Shown in pieces: positions 37,226 through 44,783 of a stretch of DNA of 64,000 bases. Numbering within the stretch: the stretch's first letter is position 1; every line of letters starts with the position of its first letter. The position numbers and the translations under genes are program-made. The notes beneath the pieces are model-generated. The model saw nothing but the letters and a program-made list of their open reading frames with translations. It was not told where the DNA came from and searched no databases. The stretch comes from an uncultured beta proteobacterium (GTDB lineage Bacteria; Pseudomonadota; Gammaproteobacteria; Burkholderiales; Burkholderiaceae_C): positions 1 through 64,000 of the forward strand of contig CAIXNB010000175.1 in assembly GCA_903920695.1 (NCBI GenBank). Reading direction: 5' to 3'.

Positions 37226-38943
37226 CAGCCGATCAGCTCCGTCAGATCCACGACACGGCCAATTTCTTCGACCGTCGTGATGCCTTCGCGCACCCGGCGC
37301 AGGCCGTCTTCGGCCAGTGGCACAAAACCATGCTGATGCAGATGATCACTCATGGTCTTGAGGCTGACCCTTTGGGTCACCATTTCATCAAGAATGGCAT
37401 CAAATTTGAGTAGCTCCATGATGGATACACGGCCCTTGTAACCCTGGTTCTCACACGCCGGACAACCCACCGGCTGATAAATGCCGGTCAACTCGCCGGG
37501 CGCGAGCTTGAGCAATTGGGCTTCGAACAGACTGGGTGTATGGGGCTTTTTGCAGGCCGTGCACAAGGTTCGGATCAGGCGTTGAGCGACGATGCCGATG
37601 ACGTTGCCAGCGAGCACATCAGGCTTGATGCCCAAATCAACCAGGCGGGGAATGGCGCGTATGGCCGAGTTCGTATGCAAGGTGGAAAACACCTGATGTC
37701 CCGTCATGGCGGCCCGAAAAGCCATTTCGGCAGTGTCTTTGTCGCGCACTTCACCCACCAGAATGATGTCCGGGTCTTGCCGCATCATGGAACGTATGCC
37801 TTCCGCAAAATCCATCTTGACTGCGTCCGACAGTGAGGTTTGCCGGATCACTGGCATCGGGTACTCGACCGGATCCTCCAGCGTCATGATGTTGACCGCC
37901 TCACTGTTGAGATGCCCCAGAATCGAATACAGCGTGGTGGTCTTGCCCGAGCCGGTGGGACCGGTAACCAGCAAGATACCCTCCGGGCGCGACAGCATCA
38001 GTTGCAACAGGTTGAGTTGTGTCGCTGACAGGCCGAGCCCGGTGATGGGCACAATGCCGCGCTTGCGGTCCAGAATACGCAGCACAAAGTTTTCGCCGTG
38101 AATGGTGGGCTGCACAGCCAAGCGGAAATCAACCTGCCGTCCCGAAATCGAGAGCGAAACCCGGCCGTCCTGGGGCGCCCGGGTCTCGGCAATGTTCATG
38201 CCACCCGTCACTTTCAGGCGCACCACCATAGCGGACCAGTAACGCAGGTGCAGCGAACGCACCTGCCGCAACACGCCGTCAATGCGATAGCGAATGCGCA
38301 GAAATTGCGGCTCTGGCTCAAAGTGCACGTCAGAGGCGCCGCGTAGCGTGGCATCCGCCAGGAGGGCGTCAATCAGGCGCACCACCGGGTGACTGTAGCC
38401 CTCGGACTCCTGCACCAGGCTGGCCAAATCAATCGTGCCGGTTTCCAGCTCGTGCAGTATGCCGTCGATGGAGAGCTCATGGCCGTAAAACTGCTCAATG
38501 GCACTCAATATTTCGGCACTGCCAGCCAGCCGCCAGCTTGGACGTGGACCACCGGCCAACAACGCGTTGATTTGATCACGGACCACGATGTCGTTGGGGT
38601 TGGCGCTGGCAATGATTAACTGGTTCGTGTCGAGGTCGAGGCTGACCGGAAACAGCGAATGGCGCTTGGCCATTGGCTTGGGGATCAGCGCCAGCGCCCG
38701 AGGATCGGCCACTATGCCTTTCAGCTTGATGGCTTGCTCTCCCAGCGTCTCTGCCAACGCAGCACGCATCGCATCTTCTGTCACAAATCCCAATACCACC
38801 AGCGCCTCACCCAAGGGCTTGCTGGTGTCCTTTTGCTCATGAAGCGCAATTCGAAGCTGATCTTGCGTGATTAAACCCAAGCCCATTAGTTTTTCACCAA
38901 GCCGAACCGGTGGCTTATTGGGCGTACTGGATGCGCTGCGCAT
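37225..38943 (-). CDS. mshE: Pilus/secretion assembly ATPase with MshEN c-di-GMP-binding N-terminus
   Basis: A 572-residue GspE/PilB/MshE ATPase. The N-terminus (about residues 10-60) has two copies of the MshEN pattern, RLGEKLMGLGLITQDQLRIA and PLGEALVVLGFVTEDAMRAAL, the motif known to bind c-di-GMP in Vibrio MshE. The ATPase core has Walker A TGPTGSGKTT, the Asp box LEDPVEY, Walker B ILVGEVRD, the His box STLHTN and a zinc tetracysteine (CTACKK, CPAC). The ATG at 38943 is used; upstream reading lies inside the TPR gene. It powers pilus extension, probably gated by c-di-GMP. Confidence 0.93.
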   Translation of the reverse strand: MRSASSTPNKPPVRLGEKLMGLGLITQDQLRIALHEQKDTSKPLGEALVVLGFVTEDAMRAALAETLGEQAIKLKGIVADPRALALIPKPMAKRHSLFPVSLDLDTNQLIIASANPNDIVVRDQINALLAGGPRPSWRLAGSAEILSAIEQFYGHELSIDGILHELETGTIDLASLVQESEGYSHPVVRLIDALLADATLRGASDVHFEPEPQFLRIRYRIDGVLRQVRSLHLRYWSAMVVRLKVTGGMNIAETRAPQDGRVSLSISGRQVDFRLAVQPTIHGENFVLRILDRKRGIVPITGLGLSATQLNLLQLMLSRPEGILLVTGPTGSGKTTTLYSILGHLNSEAVNIMTLEDPVEYPMPVIRQTSLSDAVKMDFAEGIRSMMRQDPDIILVGEVRDKDTAEMAFRAAMTGHQVFSTLHTNSAIRAIPRLVDLGIKPDVLAGNVIGIVAQRLIRTLCTACKKPHTPSLFEAQLLKLAPGELTGIYQPVGCPACENQGYKGRVSIMELLKFDAILDEMVTQRVSLKTMSDHLHQHGFVPLAEDGLRRVREGITTVEEIGRVVDLTELIG

Positions 38944-38953
38944 AGGAGGCGCC

Positions 38954-40372
38954 TCAGTGCAAAGTTGCAGGCAGGTCTGCGCCGACACCGCGCAGTTGCG
39001 CCAGGCGCTGCTGTACCACGCCATTCGGTACGCCACTGGCGCTTTCACCCCCGGATTGAGCTGACAACGCGATAGCGCGCTCGTAATATTCAACGGCCTG
39101 CGCATAGCTGTGCAGGCGGTCCAGCGCCACAGCCAGATTGAAAGCGTGCAGCGCGACGCCTGGTTCCAGTTGCAAAGCGCGGGTAAACGCCAATCTGGCG
39201 TCAGCCAAGCGCCCCTGACGGGCCAGACTTTGCCCCAGCACCGACTGGGCAGTGGCTGAGTCGGGGTGTTGCTCGGCCAATTCACGCGAGCGGCTAGAGA
39301 GCGTCAGCGCGTCCTCGTCCGTGCTCAGGTTCAGCAAGCCCGCCTGGGCGACCGGATTGCCGGGCTCCTGCCGCAATACCCGCCTGTAATAGCTTTGCGC
39401 TTCCTCCACACGACCGGTGCGATCGGCGATATAGGCCAGACCGAGCAGGGCATCGCGTTCCTGCGGATTACCTGCCAGGGCCAGGTTGTAAGCCCGCTGC
39501 GCCTCCTGCAGGCGGCCCTGGGTCAAAGCCGCATAGCCGGTTTCAAGGGCTGACGGCGCAGCGCTGGGCTGTAGCAGGGTGGCAGCGCTATTGCCTGACG
39601 CTACGGCTCGGAGAGCGCTTTTTAGCGTATTGTCCGCTGACGTCCGGGCCGCCGCATCAGGGCTAGCTGGCTTACGGTCTGCCGCTGCGATGGTGGGGCG
39701 TGGCTTGACCCGCGGTTTCGCGGCGGGCGTGTCAGCAACCACCGGGCCCGCACTATGACCAGGTGCCGAGGCTGGTTCCGTCACTGCCATGGCGGTGCCA
39801 AGCGAAGTGGCGGCGGGTTCAATCGGTCTCGCGATCACTGCAATCTGGCCTGCCGGCCTCAGCGGGCTCGCGCTTTGAAACCAGGCCATGGGGTCACCCC
39901 ATGCACCCAGCATGACACTGCCCAGAGCTATTGCGATCGTCACCGCTACCGCGCCGAGCACGATCAGGCGCGTGGGGGCGGTGGTGGTAGCGCCGGGTTC
40001 CTTGGCGCGCAAGATGGCTTGCGCCACTTGGGGGCCACCCGTGGTAACGGGTGCACTGGAGGCTGCCGATCGGGTTGTGTCTGCATCGCTTGCCTTGAGC
40101 ACCGGTTGCGCCGTGGGTTCGGACATAACGGCCAGCGTCGGTGGCTCCGGTTCAATGACTAACTGCATGCTGGTGTCATGCGTCACAGGTTCTTCGACAG
40201 CGGATGACTGCCAAACGGGTTCAACGGTGGGCCACGATAGAGACTCGGACTCGGACTCAGGCGCGGCTTCAGCCCGTGGCGTTGCGGGTTCGATGGCTTT
40301 CGGCACCATGGCGGCGGCGGCCTTGTCTTTGCTGGCGCGATTCAAGGCATCAAGCAGCAGGCTCATGGTCAA
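38954..40372 (-). CDS. mshN: MshN-like TPR protein
   Basis: A 472-residue protein: short cytoplasmic N-terminus (MSLLLDALNRASKDKA), Pro/Ala-rich stretch, a membrane helix (about residues 136-156), another low-complexity stretch and at least four TPR repeats (about 280-460; ALETGYAALTQGRLQEAQRAY, LAYIADRTGRVEEAQSYYRR, and so on). This matches MshN of MSHA loci, thought to stabilise the machine. Overlaps the secretin stop by four bases (ATGA). The second ATG, 40366, is an alternative start. Confidence 0.85.
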   Translation of the reverse strand: MTMSLLLDALNRASKDKAAAAMVPKAIEPATPRAEAAPESESESLSWPTVEPVWQSSAVEEPVTHDTSMQLVIEPEPPTLAVMSEPTAQPVLKASDADTTRSAASSAPVTTGGPQVAQAILRAKEPGATTTAPTRLIVLGAVAVTIAIALGSVMLGAWGDPMAWFQSASPLRPAGQIAVIARPIEPAATSLGTAMAVTEPASAPGHSAGPVVADTPAAKPRVKPRPTIAAADRKPASPDAAARTSADNTLKSALRAVASGNSAATLLQPSAAPSALETGYAALTQGRLQEAQRAYNLALAGNPQERDALLGLAYIADRTGRVEEAQSYYRRVLRQEPGNPVAQAGLLNLSTDEDALTLSSRSRELAEQHPDSATAQSVLGQSLARQGRLADARLAFTRALQLEPGVALHAFNLAVALDRLHSYAQAVEYYERAIALSAQSGGESASGVPNGVVQQRLAQLRGVGADLPATLH

Positions 40373-42219
40373 TCCGGCACGCCAGGGGCTTGTGCCCGGC
40401 GGGTATCGCCCTGACTTCGCATGGCATCGATGGCGCTCGGCAGCACGCTCCGAAATCCCTGGTAGTCAGCATTCAGACTGGCATCCTTAAGCACCGTGGG
40501 TCGCAAGAAAATCACCAGTTCCGACTTGCTGCTGCTGTCATTGCGGTACTTGAACAAATCGCCCAGAAAAGGTACTCGATTGACGCCCGGAACCTCGTCT
40601 GAATTGTTGTTTTGGCGGTCTTGCATCAAACCACCCAGAATGGCGATGTCTCCCGACCGAACGCGCAGCACCGACTCCATTTCACGCGTCTGGACCTCGG
40701 GGATGCGATTGACCAGATTGTTTTGGGCCAGCACCGGGTTTGGATCGGTGGCATAGCCCGTGATGCGGCTGATGGTCGGACGCAGGTTCAGGGTCACCTC
40801 GTCACCCTCGCTGATTTGTGGCACCAAGGTCATCAAAAAGCCGATCGGTACAGTTTTAATATCGGTGCTGTAGGTGGCTGGGGTCGCTGCCGTGGTCAAA
40901 GTACCGGGCGTGCCGGGCGTTACCGTAATGGTGAAGTAAACCTTGTTGTCCACCACCTTGAGCACACTGCTCTGATTGTTCAACACCGACACTTTCGGGC
41001 TTGACAGTACGCGCAAGGTGCCAAAGGATTCGAGCAGATTCACCATGGCAGACAAGTCCGTATCGCCATTCCACAGGCGCAGTTGCTTAAAACTCAGTGT
41101 GGCAATAGAGCTGACCACACCGCCAGTCTGCAAGCCACTGGCGCTGCCTGACGGGCGAATGGTAATGCCTGAACCGGCATTGGCACCGGCGGTTTGTAAC
41201 AGCGACCAGTCAATGCCCTGCTGATAACCATTGGACAAATCTACTTCGACAATAGTGGCTTCAATCAGCACCTGACGACGCGCGGAACTCAGCACCCGAT
41301 CAATAAACTCGCGCACCTTGGCGTGCTGGCTCTGCGTGGCGCGCACGCTGATGTTGCCGGTTTCCGGGTTGGCGATGACCGAGGCGGCCTCGCGAAAGGT
41401 GGTGCGCGGCGCTGGTAGTGAGGCGGTTAATCTAGCCGTCGCTGCAGCAGCCAGTCCCGCGCCTTGGGCAGCCAGTCCCGCGCCTTGGGCAGCCACTGCC
41501 GCGCTTTGGGCAGCCGCTGCCGGGGCGACGGCGCCAGCGTTGCCTTCTGGCAGCACCTTGTCGGTCTCGCGCAACAAGTCAATCAGGTTGGCCTTGAGGG
41601 TTTCCCAAAACCGGTTGTTGGACGTGTTGTCGATAGATGAGGTTGAAGCATTGCTGCCGCCGCCGCCGCCCCCCGCGCCACTGCCGGTGCTCGCCACATT
41701 GGTTGAAGTGCTGATGCTGGTCTTGGCGTCGCGCTGCAGGTTGGGGTAATCCACCCGGTAATTCTTGAGGTAAGGCGAGTCGGGTTGAATCGACAGATTC
41801 TTGCCCACCATCTCGTAGCGCAGATCGACCTGACGCGCCACCCGGTCAAGTATCTCAGTCAGCGTCTGGTCATGCACGTTCATGGTCACCGTGCCAACGA
41901 TGCGGGGGTCAATATCCACATTAAGTTTGGCGTCACGGGCCAACGCAAACAGCAGGTCTTGCACGTTGACATTGCTCATGACCACGCTGTAGAGTTCCTG
42001 TCGCACAATCGGTTGTGGCGGCTTGGGTAGTGGCGGAACAAAGGCAAAGTCAGGTACCTTGCCCGGTACCTGTGGCGCTGGCACCAGATGTTGGCTGGAC
42101 GGTGCGGCAACAGGGGGCGAAGCACAGGCCACCAACGAAAGCAGCAAGATGGCGACCGCCCAGCCTGCCGACAATCTGGCGCCTCGGTGAGTTGTGGCCA
42201 ATGGCAAGATAGGCGTCAT
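40369..42219 (-). CDS. mshL: Secretin, MshL family (outer-membrane pore, lipoprotein)
   Basis: A 616-residue outer-membrane secretin. An N-terminal signal peptide ends in a lipobox (LLLSLVAC, Cys at about residue 32). An STN domain (NVQDLLFALARDAKLNVDID) is followed by N-domains and the C-terminal secretin domain with VPVIGFL-like 'IKTVPIGFLMTLVPQIS', 'GDIAILGGLMQDR' and 'VPFLGDLFKYR'. A low-complexity insertion (Gly/Ser run, then A-A-Q-G-A-G-L repeats) sits in the middle. The start at 42219 overlaps the MshM stop by one base, choosing it over the longer reading. Confidence 0.93.
   Translation of the reverse strand: MTPILPLATTHRGARLSAGWAVAILLLSLVACASPPVAAPSSQHLVPAPQVPGKVPDFAFVPPLPKPPQPIVRQELYSVVMSNVNVQDLLFALARDAKLNVDIDPRIVGTVTMNVHDQTLTEILDRVARQVDLRYEMVGKNLSIQPDSPYLKNYRVDYPNLQRDAKTSISTSTNVASTGSGAGGGGGGSNASTSSIDNTSNNRFWETLKANLIDLLRETDKVLPEGNAGAVAPAAAAQSAAVAAQGAGLAAQGAGLAAAATARLTASLPAPRTTFREAASVIANPETGNISVRATQSQHAKVREFIDRVLSSARRQVLIEATIVEVDLSNGYQQGIDWSLLQTAGANAGSGITIRPSGSASGLQTGGVVSSIATLSFKQLRLWNGDTDLSAMVNLLESFGTLRVLSSPKVSVLNNQSSVLKVVDNKVYFTITVTPGTPGTLTTAATPATYSTDIKTVPIGFLMTLVPQISEGDEVTLNLRPTISRITGYATDPNPVLAQNNLVNRIPEVQTREMESVLRVRSGDIAILGGLMQDRQNNNSDEVPGVNRVPFLGDLFKYRNDSSSKSELVIFLRPTVLKDASLNADYQGFRSVLPSAIDAMRSQGDTRRAQAPGVPD
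41448..41520 (-). repeat. 21-base tandem repeat inside mshL
   Basis: Three or four imperfect copies of a unit beginning GCAGCCAGTCCCGCGCCTTG code for the AAQGAGL repeats of the secretin insertion. The first two copies are identical. Probably a slippage-prone tract. Confidence 0.85.
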
Positions 42220-43769
42220 CAAGGTTGTTCCTGCTTTATCTTGGCCCATGACCGGACCACAGGGCGGTTGCTCTTCATCGCTGCAGGCAACCTGTCAATT
42301 GCCGATGCGGCTGCGTTGCTGGACTCAAAATTGCCGTAATAAACAGACATATAAGTGTTGCCCCTATAGATACTGTGCAGCGCATAGATCTTGGACGCAT
42401 CAAGTTGCATTGCAGCCATATCCAAGTAACTATTTGGACTGCTACTTGAATGCAACGACGCCAGTTGAATAGTGTATCCGGCCAAATCGGTTTGGTGCAG
42501 TCTGGACTGGGTCCGCGTGAGACTAGCCTCAAGGTAGCTGTCCTCAGGCGCAGCCGGTGATGCGACCACTGGCGGCGCTGCAATGGGTGGGCTTGCACGA
42601 CTGGCAGCATTTGATGCGGCGACGCCAGGCGCTGGATTTGCGTGGCCGACAGGCTTGCTCGCGGGCTTGCTCGCGGGCTTGCTCGCGGGCATGCTCGCAA
42701 CGATTGCCGGAGGGGCCACCTGAAGTTCAACGGCCAACGCTGGAACTGACGGGGCGACCGCAGGTTCGACCGGTACCGGTTTGCCGACCGGCCGGACGGG
42801 CAGGGATGGCTGGCTTGCGACAGCTGCCACCGTTGCCGGCGCATTGCGGAACCAACCCAGGAGGCTGATCACGACTGCCGTCATCACGGATGCCAACGCA
42901 ATACTCCAGCCGGCCAAGTGCCAACGATTGAGGTGCTGGGCGCTAACGGGCTCTCGACTAACTGGGAGTTCCCGTATTGCACTCTTCACGTTTTGAATTT
43001 CGACACCTTGGCCGCCCTGCGCGTAGCCCGCCAGCAACGCCTTGTCGGCCAACAGATTGATGCGACGCGCACGTCCGCCAGAGGCCTTTATCAAGCCTGC
43101 CACGGCAGCAGGTGAGAACAATCTGGCACCTTGCCAGCCAGCGGCGCGCAGACGATGGTCCACATAAGCAGCGGCTTCGTCGGCATGCAGCGGTTGCAGC
43201 TCAAATCGATGAATCACCCGATCACGCACCTGGCGCAGTCGCGAGTCAGCCAATAATTCATCAAGCTCGGGTTGCCCAAACAGCATGATATTGATCAGCT
43301 TGTGCTGACCGGTCTCAAGATTGGAGAGCAAGCGAACTTCCTCCAATGATTCAATTGGCATGGCATGGGCTTCATCGATCACCAGCAGGACGCGTTGCCC
43401 GGCCGCGTGGCGACGCAGCAATTCTTGTCGCATGGCCGCCAGTTTCGCCTCGCTGTTGACTCCGAGGTCGGTCAAGCCCAGATCACGCGCGATCGCAGTG
43501 ATGATTTCATCACGACTAAAACAGGGATTGGCCAGATAGACGGCGCAAATTCCCGCCCCGAGCCGACTGATCATCAGGCGTGCCAACAGGGTTTTCCCGC
43601 TTCCTACCTCGGCCACAAGCGTGGTGATCCCTTCGTCATGGGCGGCAACATGTAGCAGAGCCGCAAGAACGTCACCCCGTCGGCCGCCGGAAAAGAAAAA
43701 ATCTGGATCGGGCGTAATTTGGAACGGCTGCCTCGACAATCCAAAATGATCAAGATACAGGGATGACAT
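42219..43769 (-). CDS. mshM: MshM/ExeA-like AAA ATPase with a C-terminal SPOR-like domain
   Basis: A 516-residue protein with an N-terminal AAA domain of the ExeA/MshM group (Walker A AEVGSGKT, residues 53-60; Walker B LLVIDEAHAM; sensor GGRARRIN), one membrane helix (about 286-307), a long Pro/Ala-rich periplasmic linker and a final domain (about 431-510, GYTIQLASLHS ... YMSVYYGNFESSNAAASAIDRLPAAMK) that resembles SPOR/DamX peptidoglycan-binding domains. It probably places the pilus machine in the cell wall. The start is the ATG at 43769, the beginning of the family match; the frame stays open upstream into transposase debris. No ribosome site is evident. Confidence 0.88.
   Translation of the reverse strand: MSSLYLDHFGLSRQPFQITPDPDFFFSGGRRGDVLAALLHVAAHDEGITTLVAEVGSGKTLLARLMISRLGAGICAVYLANPCFSRDEIITAIARDLGLTDLGVNSEAKLAAMRQELLRRHAAGQRVLLVIDEAHAMPIESLEEVRLLSNLETGQHKLINIMLFGQPELDELLADSRLRQVRDRVIHRFELQPLHADEAAAYVDHRLRAAGWQGARLFSPAAVAGLIKASGGRARRINLLADKALLAGYAQGGQGVEIQNVKSAIRELPVSREPVSAQHLNRWHLAGWSIALASVMTAVVISLLGWFRNAPATVAAVASQPSLPVRPVGKPVPVEPAVAPSVPALAVELQVAPPAIVASMPASKPASKPASKPVGHANPAPGVAASNAASRASPPIAAPPVVASPAAPEDSYLEASLTRTQSRLHQTDLAGYTIQLASLHSSSSPNSYLDMAAMQLDASKIYALHSIYRGNTYMSVYYGNFESSNAAASAIDRLPAAMKSNRPVVRSWAKIKQEQP
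42652..42699 (-). repeat. 12-base tandem repeat inside mshM (ASKP units)
   Basis: Units of GGCTTGCTCGCG repeat three to four times, coding for ASKPASKPASKP in the linker before the SPOR-like domain. Copy number could vary without loss of frame. Confidence 0.85.
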
Positions 43770-43775
43770 GGGCGG

Positions 43776-43781
43776 AGTATA
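43776..43781 (-). promoter_or_regulatory. Possible -10 element directly upstream of mshM
   Basis: TATACT on the minus strand lies six bases before the mshM ATG. A transcript from it would begin at or near the start codon and would be leaderless, which fits the absence of a ribosome site. No convincing -35 is seen, so this is weak. Confidence 0.25.
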
Positions 43782-43859
43782 GACGGCCTGACAGTGTTTG
43801 GCCCTAAAGCCGGCGAGTACATCGTTTACCTGTCGCTGATCGACGGCGGGGTGCGGATA

Positions 43860-44090
43860 GTATCCGGATTCATCCCAGAAGTAGATTTCAGCGCCGTGCG
43901 CTTTGGCGTGCTTGGCAATGGCGAGGAATGTATCGCCCTGCCATTTTTCGATCGCTTGCGGATCGCGCTGATAGGCGCGCTGCAACGGGTTTTGTGGCGT
44001 GAGGCGCAATCTGGCCAACAATTCACCAACAGCCGTCAGTCCCAAGCCCACCACCACCGCCCGTGTCAACAGGCCAAAGTCTAAACCATA
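43860..44090 (-). mobile_element. IS630-family transposase fragment
   Basis: Reads YGLDFGLLTRAVVVGLGLTAV, then GELLARLRLTPQNPLQRAYQ and RDPQAIEKW, ending with the first part of the DDE core (IYFWDESG). These are typical IS630-family blocks. The N-terminal domain and the remainder of the catalytic core are missing. It is in frame with mshM, with no stop between. Confidence 0.8.
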
Positions 44091-44317
44091 CTGACGCGGT
44101 CCGCGCTGACGACAGGTGCTGCCTCGGTGCGACTTTCGCCAGGTCTGCTTTGCTCGCTTTTGGTGCCGAAGAGGCGCTTTTGCAGGTCCCGCACCTGAGC
44201 CAGTGCTGAGTCCAGCGCGGCCTGCAAAGCAGCATTTGACGTCAGGGCTTGTGCCTTGAGCTCGCGTACGATGCGGTCGTGGCGAACTTCTTGGCGATCG
44301 CACTTAGCGAGCGCCAC
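44081..44317 (-). mobile_element. IS66-like transposase N-terminal fragment
   Basis: A 78-codon frame with a coiled coil (ALQAALDSALAQVRDLQKRLFGTKSEQSR in part) that matches the N-terminal zipper and LFGxKSE block of IS66-family TnpC. It stops where the IS630 fragment begins, so one element broke into another or both were fused by deletion. Confidence 0.7.
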
Positions 44318-44552
44318 GCGGTGGAATCTTTGTCACTGCTGGGCAGCCACCTTCAATTCGATAGGCTCTTGCTTGGTGATAGTTACGAACTCCAAGGCAA
44401 AGGGCACTGGCGGTGCTACAACGACGGCCTTGCTGGCAGCGGTGTCGGGGAAAGCGGAGTTTGCACGCACAGGTGCAACGGTAGAGGAAAAAGTTGACTG
44501 TGTTCAGCAATTTCTGCATTGCCCTATGGGTTCACCGAATCAATACAAGCGG
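44318..44552. other. Uncharacterised debris between IS66 and EAL fragments
   Basis: All reading frames are broken or unrecognisable. No ribosome site, repeat or promoter could be supported. Confidence 0.5.
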
Positions 44553-44698
44553 ATGAAGCTGCGGCAATTGAAGGTAAGCCGGATCAAGATCACAAGTCCA
44601 TTGTTGCGACAATCGCCCGCCACAACGAACACCGCGCCATCGTCAACGCCATCATCCAGATGAACAATAGCCTCACGCTGCGCGTGATCGCCGAGGGC
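44553..44698 (+). pseudogene. Frameshifted EAL-domain fragment
   Basis: One frame reads LRQLKVSRIKI, as in the EAL stretch 'L..LPVdxIKID'; after a one-base loss near 44593 the next frame reads SIVATIARHNEHRAIVNAII and QMNNSLTLRVIAEG, the last helices before the 'AEGVET' end of EAL domains. No upstream gene start and no downstream continuation: after AEG the palindromic repeat begins. It is the remnant of a c-di-GMP phosphodiesterase gene on the strand opposite to the pilus operon. Confidence 0.7.
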
Positions 44699-44701
44699 GC
44701 A

Positions 44702-44757
44702 ATACCGGGACACCTCTGCGTTACCGATCCCGTATTGCGCTGCGCTCCATACGGGCG
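44702..44757. repeat. Palindromic intergenic repeat, copy 2
   Basis: Inverted copy of the block at 4222-4277 (about 47 of 55 bases alike), containing CCCGTAT (44729-44735) and ATACGGG (44749-44755). It sits just after the stop codon of the minus-strand dehydratase gene, the same relation as copy 1 has to matB. Confidence 0.75.
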
Positions 44758-44783
44758 ACGCATCGGCATGACCAGGGGCGATC

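Noticed and set aside
42652-42699. Possible CRISPR-like or regulatory repeat
   Set aside because: Short in-frame tandem units inside a coding linker; no spacers. No CRISPR array was seen anywhere in the window.
43770-44303. Long N-terminal extension of MshM (178 more codons)
   Set aside because: The extension is transposase debris; the family match begins at the ATG at 43769.
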